From positions 1-10,058 of the forward strand of contig CAUJFU010000332.1 of the NCBI GenBank assembly GCA_963169055.1: a stretch of DNA of 10,058 nt, written 5' to 3'. Numbering within the stretch: the first letter of the stretch is position 1; the number at the start of each line of letters is the position of its first letter. The translations under genes and the position numbers were made by a program. Source of the stretch: Myxococcota bacterium. GTDB taxonomy: Bacteria; Myxococcota_C; UBA6777. Positions 6,174 through 10,058 of the stretch are shown piece by piece. Under the pieces are notes generated by a model that saw nothing but the letters and a program-made list of their open reading frames with translations, was not told the origin of the DNA and made no database searches.

Positions 6174-6422
6174 TTGATTCGCTTCCATTGGAACCTCACG
6201 CTGCTGCAATTCGCTTCTCCCAAATTGGCCGAAGAGATCGACGCACAATGCCCCCTTGTACCGCTCTCTCAGCGCACCTTCCATCCGACAAGCCACCTGA
6301 TCGACGATCAACAAGCAGAATCTTTGGCACAGACCCTTGTCGAACGAGGGTATAGCCCACGCGTGGAAAGCGCCTCGCCTTCGGCTTCCACCCCCCGCAC
6401 CTCCCCCAAACCCCAAACCTAA
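6174..6422 (+). CDS. Small hypothetical protein, operon partner of the helicase-associated gene
   Basis: 82 residues from a TTG start with a strong GGAGG. I do not recognise the family. The first two thirds look folded, with an amphipathic helix near D-D-Q-Q-A-E-S-L-A-Q-T-L-V-E-R-G-Y; the last 18 residues are Ser/Pro/Thr-rich and probably disordered. There is no signal peptide or membrane segment and one Cys. It lies 71 bp after the FHA-DUF4388 gene and 10 bp before the helicase-associated gene, which has only a weak ribosome binding site, so translational coupling is likely. Its function may therefore relate to that of the downstream protein. Reality of the gene: fairly likely, from its ribosome binding site and tight packing. 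Confidence 0.65.
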   Translation: MIRFHWNLTLLQFASPKLAEEIDAQCPLVPLSQRTFHPTSHLIDDQQAESLAQTLVERGYSPRVESASPSASTPRTSPKPQT

Positions 6423-6432
6423 CCGAGACCCG

Positions 6433-8418
6433 ATGCTCACCCCTTCTCCCTTACAGATCGACCTGCTGCGCTGGATTCACCTGATCCGACAACGCCACCC
6501 CAAACTCCTCAAGAGCGGATTCCCCGGGCGGCGCGACTTTGCCCCGCTACAAAAACTGCTCTATTCCTCCCAACACATCGAAGAAGCACGCCTGCTCGAC
6601 GACCATCCTTATTTAATATTTATTTATGAGATCGCTTACCAACTCGATCTCTTCCAAGAGATCGACGGCCACCTCTACGTCCACCCCACCCACGCCCACA
6701 CCTTCTTTTCAAGCCCCCTCGAAGCCCAACAAGAACACATCCTCCAAGCCTACCTCCGCCTTGTTCTCTGGAACGAGATGCGCTTTGTGGAAACCGTCAC
6801 CGTCCAACTCGAAGACGCAGCCCCCCATCCCTTCCCCGCCCAAGTCCAGATCCAAGCCCGTCGCCTCCTATTTGAAAAGCTGCTTGGGTGGCTCGAATTC
6901 CCCCTTGCACTCGACGATATCCTCCGACTCGTGCGCGAAGAAGAACCCGATCTGCTCCAACTCTCCGCCCGCTTTGCATCGCAGCCCTACGCCTCGATTT
7001 GGATCGCCGACTCCCCAAACAAACAACGCCCCGCACTGCACCCCCGCGATTGGCCCTCCATCGAAGGGGCTTTTGTTCAACAGATGCTTTCTGCCCTTGC
7101 GTGGCTCGGTTTGCTCAAGCCTCGCCGCTTTGAACATGAGCCTTTCCGACGACAGAGTCTCTCCACTTCTTCGCCTTCTTCCCCCAGCCTTTCCTCGCCC
7201 TCTTCCTCGTCGCTGCCCGCTCTCCTGCTTGCAAACTCCATCCATATGGCACACCCTATCATCTCGGAACACTCCGCAGACACGACAAACTCCACACACT
7301 CCACCATACCCGCACAGGCCGCACACTCCGCACAGGCCGCCCCTTCGGGTGCTTCGCTGTATGCGCCAACACTACTTGTACAGCCCAATCTTGAGATCAT
7401 CGTGTTTCCTTCGCCGTCAGTGACACGGGTACTGTACCAACTGGAACACTTTTGCCAGCCAACAGGGGGCGAGCAAGTTCTGCAGTACCGTCTCGAAAAA
7501 AAAGCCTTCTTCCAAGCCCTTCGCAACGGCTATCCGTACAGCCATATCCTCCGCCTACTCGAAGAAGAAAGCCGCATCCCGCTCCATTCGACCTTACGCC
7601 AACAACTCGATAGCTGGTATCAACAAAGCAGCCAGATCGTGATCTCCCGCCAAGGCGTTGTGATCGAAACCTCCGATGCTGACGAGATGAACGCGCTTCT
7701 TGAAGAAGAATTCACCGAGATCCCGCATTACATCCTCGATGCCCGCCACCTCTTTGTTCCCGCCCACGCCCTACCTCTGCTCAAGCAACTCAGCGCTTAC
7801 CACCAAGCCCAACACCACCACTACGATCAACCTCCCTCCCGCTCGCTGCACATCGACAAAGAACTCCACATCCGACTCGATCCCCAACAAGCCGACCTGT
7901 TCGTTGAAACCTTCCTCCAAAAATATGCGATCGTTCTCCCCGATCAACGGAAAAATCTGCTGTTTCACATCACCCAAGACTCGCTCCAACAAGCCCAACA
8001 ACAAGGCTTTTCAACTCAAGAACTCCTGCAATTCCTCGAACAACGCGCACAGATCTTCCCCTCCACCGCACGCCTTCGACTCGAAGCCCTCACCCAACAG
8101 ATCGGCCCCGTCTATGCCGGCCAAGTCCCCGTGTTGTTCGCCCAAGACGAGCGCACGATGGATCGGCTTCTTTACGAAGGGGGACTGGGTGCTTATGCCC
8201 TACGCATCGGGCCTCAAGCAGCCCTGCTCGACCCAAACCACCAAGACAAAATCAACCAGATCCTCGACAACCTCGGACTCACCTTTGATCCGCAAGTACC
8301 CATCGCTTGGCCCCCGCGCTTGTCTTCGCTGCTGCTCCCCGCCCAAAACACCGCAGCAACCGCAGCAACCGCCGCCACAAAGACTCCCCCCAAACCAAAA
8401 CAGCCGCGATCACCGTGA
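6433..8418 (+). CDS. XPB/Ssl2 helicase-associated domain protein (Helicase_C_3-like), no motor
   Basis: 661 residues. The recognisable part is at about 313-440: L-L-V-Q-P-N-L (314-320), then a Y-R-L-E...A-F-F-Q-A-L-R-N-G stretch and H-I-L-R-L-L-E-E-E-S-R-I-P-L (from 371) ending in S-W-Y...V-I-S-R-Q-G. This matches the helicase-associated domain (PF13625, Helicase_C_3) found N-terminal in bacterial XPB-like helicases and in stand-alone proteins of 600-800 residues. I see no Walker A or DEAH motif, so no ATPase. The N-terminal 200 residues look helical, of winged-helix type. A Ser/Pro/Leu-rich linker (about 240-263) and an A-Q-A-A-H-S repeat precede the domain, and the Ala/Thr/Pro/Lys tail is disordered. 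Start ATG 6433 was chosen because the upstream ATG at 6337 overlaps the previous gene. Role: probably DNA repair or nucleic-acid handling together with an XPB helicase encoded elsewhere; this is inference. Codons around 6609-6630 are unusually AT-rich. Confidence 0.78.
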   Translation: MLTPSPLQIDLLRWIHLIRQRHPKLLKSGFPGRRDFAPLQKLLYSSQHIEEARLLDDHPYLIFIYEIAYQLDLFQEIDGHLYVHPTHAHTFFSSPLEAQQEHILQAYLRLVLWNEMRFVETVTVQLEDAAPHPFPAQVQIQARRLLFEKLLGWLEFPLALDDILRLVREEEPDLLQLSARFASQPYASIWIADSPNKQRPALHPRDWPSIEGAFVQQMLSALAWLGLLKPRRFEHEPFRRQSLSTSSPSSPSLSSPSSSSLPALLLANSIHMAHPIISEHSADTTNSTHSTIPAQAAHSAQAAPSGASLYAPTLLVQPNLEIIVFPSPSVTRVLYQLEHFCQPTGGEQVLQYRLEKKAFFQALRNGYPYSHILRLLEEESRIPLHSTLRQQLDSWYQQSSQIVISRQGVVIETSDADEMNALLEEEFTEIPHYILDARHLFVPAHALPLLKQLSAYHQAQHHHYDQPPSRSLHIDKELHIRLDPQQADLFVETFLQKYAIVLPDQRKNLLFHITQDSLQQAQQQGFSTQELLQFLEQRAQIFPSTARLRLEALTQQIGPVYAGQVPVLFAQDERTMDRLLYEGGLGAYALRIGPQAALLDPNHQDKINQILDNLGLTFDPQVPIAWPPRLSSLLLPAQNTAATAATAATKTPPKPKQPRSP

Positions 8419-8536
8419 TGCACTCTTGTGAAGTTCCCTTCGGTCATTTTGCGCCGTTATTTGCTTTTGTCACCCCCAATGCAAATAGCGGAATTTTTCG
8501 CTCGACCCTCGGTATCAACAACGATGGATAAGTTGA

Positions 8537-8711
8537 GATAGGACTTACGCGGTTGGATGGGTGATGTGGGGTTTCACCCCACGCCCCACAAGGGAGCTAA
8601 GCTCCCTTGACCCCGTATTGACGAAGAGATCACAGGTTTTTCAACCAGACGACCCTGTCGCTTGAGGTTGTACGAACACGGCTTTTTTTGGGCGACTGCG
8701 TAAGTCCTATC
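8537..8711. mobile_element. MITE-like element, 175 bp, perfect 14-bp terminal inverted repeats
   Basis: GATAGGACTTACGC (8537-8550) and GCGTAAGTCCTATC (8698-8711) are exact inverse complements; weaker match continues inward. If the element proper starts at GGAC, TA dinucleotides flank both ends (8539-8540, 8708-8709), which fits a TA target duplication of the IS630/mariner kind, though TA is palindromic and proves little. There is no open reading frame and hence no transposase, so it would be non-autonomous. The interior carries two hairpins. The right end is 18 bp before the coaE start codon. It is assigned as mobile from structure alone. Confidence 0.6.
8566..8608. repeat. Double-hairpin module inside the MITE-like element
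   Basis: First hairpin: GTGGGGT (8566-8572), loop TTC, ACCCCAC (8576-8582). Second: AAGGGAGCT (8590-8598) and AGCTCCCTT (8600-8608) around one A. A relative of the first hairpin occurs at 10035-10051, outside any such inverted repeats. Confidence 0.75.
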
Positions 8712-8729
8712 GAGGAAAGAGGTTTTTTG

Positions 8730-9344
8730 ATGAAATTATTCGGACTAACGGGCGGGATCGCCAGTGGAAAATCAACAGTAGCACGGATTCTGCGAGAACA
8801 TGGAGTATGGGTGCTTGATTCGGATGCTGTGGCACGAGAAGCCGTTGTGCCTCAAAGCGAAGGGCTCAAGGCGATCTGCGATGCTTTTGGTGAGGGGTTT
8901 CTTCTTTCGGATGGCACGCTGGATCGCAAAAAGCTCGGTGATCTGATCTTTCGCGATCCACAAGCCCGCCAAACCCTCAACGCGATCGTTCACCCCAAGA
9001 TCGCTCAGCTCTCCGCTCGATATCTCCAAGCCCATGCCGAAACAGGCGCTTGTTGCGCGGTCTACGAAGTCCCTTTGCTGTTTGAAAACCAGATGCAACA
9101 CGCCTTTCACGCCACCATCCTTGTTGCAGTCCCCGAAGATATCCAGAGACAACGCCTGTGCCAACGAGAAGCTCTGTCCTCAGAAGCCGCACAAGCCCGC
9201 CTTGACGCGCAGATGCCGCTCTCTCAAAAACGCACGATGGCCGATTACGTCATCGAAAACAATCAAACGCTTGAATCCCTGCAACAACAAACCCTCGCCT
9301 TGTGGAAGACCCTTTGCCCTGAACCTCCCCACCAAACGACTTGA
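8730..9344 (+). CDS. coaE: Dephospho-CoA kinase
   Basis: 204 residues, the normal length for CoaE, which phosphorylates the 3'-hydroxyl of dephospho-CoA with ATP in the last step of coenzyme A synthesis in the cytoplasm. The P-loop is G-G-I-A-S-G-K-S-T (8-16). D30-S-D32 follows at the usual substrate and Mg region. L-N-A-I-V-H-P (83-89) and V-P-L-L-F-E (114-119) are family motifs, and the Arg/Gln-rich lid with M-P-L-S-Q-K-R and the A-D-Y-V-I-E-N-N end complete the fold. Start ATG 8730 has AAAGAGG with 7-nt spacing; the longer frame from 8688 would begin inside the MITE end. The gene stands alone, between the element and a hairpin overlapping its stop codon. Confidence 0.97.
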   Translation: MKLFGLTGGIASGKSTVARILREHGVWVLDSDAVAREAVVPQSEGLKAICDAFGEGFLLSDGTLDRKKLGDLIFRDPQARQTLNAIVHPKIAQLSARYLQAHAETGACCAVYEVPLLFENQMQHAFHATILVAVPEDIQRQRLCQREALSSEAAQARLDAQMPLSQKRTMADYVIENNQTLESLQQQTLALWKTLCPEPPHQTT

Positions 9345-9366
9345 TCACACTTGCGTGATCAGGTCG
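9337..9366 (+). terminator. Long hairpin overlapping the coaE stop, possible terminator
   Basis: CGACTTGATCAC (9337-9348) pairs with GTGATCAGGTCG (9355-9366), a 12-bp stem with one G-U pair and a 6-nt loop. The coaE TGA lies within the first arm. No U-tract follows (TTCACCCCCC), so it may act as a U-less terminator or an mRNA 3'-end stabiliser. Confidence 0.4.
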
Positions 9367-9444
9367 TTCACCCCCCTTGACAAAATTCATCTCTCTATAT
9401 CTTCTTGATTTGTCAGGTTATTTTCCGAGTGTAAAAATTCTTGA

Positions 9445-9474
9445 TTGACGTTCCTTGCTTGTCTTGCCTAATCT
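9445..9474 (+). promoter_or_regulatory. Weak sigma-70-like promoter before the last gene
   Basis: TTGACG (9445-9450), 18-bp spacer, TAATCT (9469-9474). The -35 box is good and the -10 poor. A perfect TTGACA at 9377-9382 has no -10 box at a proper distance. The 239-bp gap after coaE otherwise shows nothing. Confidence 0.3.
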
Positions 9475-9583
9475 TGCATCTTGCGCTGTAAGACGAGGTT
9501 TCCCCATCCTCTCTCCACGCAACAAACACAAACCACGCTCCCATGCCTTCTCACTCTACAAACCAAGCCGCTAGGATATCGGG

Positions 9584-9997
9584 ATGCCAAAGGATCAACG
9601 CATCGAGCCTCTCGCCACGATATCAGTCGATGCTGTCCGTTGGATGCTCCGCGAACAGCCGACTCATCGTGCCTCGTGCCGCCATGCGTTTCGACCTTGT
9701 CCCCATCTGCTTTGCCGCTTTCATACTTACTTCCAATCCGCTCCCACGCAAACATCGGCCTCCACACAAACATCGGCCTTCACGCAAACGTCGGCCTCCC
9801 CCCCAATCACAAACACCCTTGCTCTCGCCCAAAACAACCAAGAATGTTGGGAAGCACCTTCTTGTCAACTCGACGCCCTTGAACAAGAAGCCCAACAAAA
9901 AGGCCAACCCATCGAACCTGATCATCCCGTCGGCGTCCATCCACACCTCGCCGAAGCCGCCCTCCAGATCCTCGCAGCCCCCACCCAAGACAACTAA
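9584..9997 (+). CDS. Short Cys/His protein with RPCP-x3-C-x2-H motif, divergent sigma-region-4-like family
   Basis: 137 residues. The start ATG 9584 follows TAGGA with 7-nt spacing. Residues near 32-46 read S-C-R-H-A-F-R-P-C-P-H-L-L-C-R-F-H. I recall a family of small sigma-factor-like helix-turn-helix proteins that opens with R-P-C-P-x3-C-x2-H-L and continues with a W-E-x3-S/T-C-A-L-D motif; here W-E-A-P-S-C-Q-L-D lies in the corresponding place. Between the two is a T-Q-T-S-A-S repeat insert where the family has a short linker. The C-terminal part lacks the expected T-L-E-E-V-G / T-R-E-R-I-R-Q-I-E helix-turn-helix, so DNA binding is doubtful: the gene may be degenerate or a divergent member. 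Cys and His could bind zinc. It is not paired with any neighbour. Confidence 0.6.
   Translation: MPKDQRIEPLATISVDAVRWMLREQPTHRASCRHAFRPCPHLLCRFHTYFQSAPTQTSASTQTSAFTQTSASPPITNTLALAQNNQECWEAPSCQLDALEQEAQQKGQPIEPDHPVGVHPHLAEAALQILAAPTQDN
9746..9799 (+). repeat. Three 18-bp in-frame repeats in the last gene
   Basis: Three units (9746-9763, 9764-9781, 9782-9799) encode T-Q-T-S-A-S, T-Q-T-S-A-F and T-Q-T-S-A-S, with two or three base differences between copies. Confidence 0.9.
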
Positions 9998-10034
9998 CCC
10001 CTCTTCCTTGATCTGTCTGTTTGTCTTTTGTTTT

Positions 10035-10058
10035 GTGGGGTGCTACCCCACACCCCGC
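10035..10058. repeat. Second hairpin of the GTGGGGT/ACCCCAC family, cut by the window end
   Basis: GTGGGGT (10035-10041), loop GCT, ACCCCAC (10045-10051), then ACCCCGC, parallels GCCCCAC after the hairpin at 8566-8582. It begins about 37 bp after the last gene. The second hairpin of the module would lie beyond the window. Confidence 0.65.

Larger units (their letters stand above)
8419..8729. other. 311-bp intergenic region occupied mostly by a MITE-like element
   Basis: 8419-8536 shows no convincing gene or terminator. 8537-8711 is the inverted-repeat element listed separately. 8712-8729 holds the coaE ribosome binding site (AAAGAGG). I see no good sigma-70 promoter for coaE, so transcription may come from the element or read through from the upstream operon. 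Confidence 0.6.

Noticed and set aside
8418-8531. 37-codon frame starting at an ATG overlapping the stop of the helicase-associated gene (TGATG)
   Set aside because: The overlap looks like translational coupling, but the frame is very short, unrecognised and without its own ribosome binding site.
9377-9403. Perfect TTGACA at 9377 as promoter of the last gene
   Set aside because: The only A/T-rich -10 candidates lie 13 or 15 bp away, too close for a normal sigma-70 promoter.
748-9799. Tandem repeats considered as a CRISPR array
   Set aside because: They are contiguous, coding and in frame, with no spacers and no cas genes.

Overview
The window looks like ordinary chromosomal DNA from a Gram-negative bacterium of moderate GC content. 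The nearest guess is a deltaproteobacterial lineage such as Myxococcota or Bradymonadota. This rests on lipoboxes, an FHA plus DUF4388 (PATAN) protein, a stand-alone XPB-helicase-associated protein, Cys-patterned lipoproteins, and a short protein with an RPCP-x3-C-x2-H motif. The lineage is inference from gene style, not proof.

Layout. 241-2019 (+) is an NFACT (RqcH/Rqc2-like) ribosome-quality-control protein starting at TTG. 2248-2469 (+) is a 73-residue K/D/A-repeat lipoprotein. 2470-2896 has no gene but holds two palindromes. 2897-3445 (+) is a Cys-rich lipoprotein with an 11-C tract. 3501-4157 (-) is a tandem FHA protein, convergent with that lipoprotein and divergent from the next gene. 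4158-4665 is a non-coding divergent region with a very good sigma-70-type promoter for 4666-6102 (+), an FHA / Pro-Ala linker / DUF4388 protein. It is followed closely by a small unknown gene (6174-6422, TTG start with a strong Shine-Dalgarno) and a 661-aa helicase-associated protein (6433-8418), probably as one operon. A 175-bp MITE-like element (8537-8711) with perfect 14-bp terminal inverted repeats lies just upstream of coaE (8730-9344, dephospho-CoA kinase). coaE ends inside a 12-bp-stem hairpin. The last gene, 9584-9997, has a Cys/His motif reminiscent of sigma-region-4-like DNA-binding proteins. The window ends inside a second copy of a hairpin module that is also found within the MITE.

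The two FHA genes suggest phosphothreonine signalling, but no kinase is present here. The other genes are housekeeping (NFACT, coaE) or of unknown role. The most distinctive property is that five of eight confidently called genes carry in-frame short tandem repeats (units of 15, 18, 21 or 45 bp) in linker or surface regions, beside extragenic palindromes and a non-autonomous mobile element. I found no CRISPR array, tRNA, rRNA, prophage, transposase or defence system, and no clear new multi-gene system.
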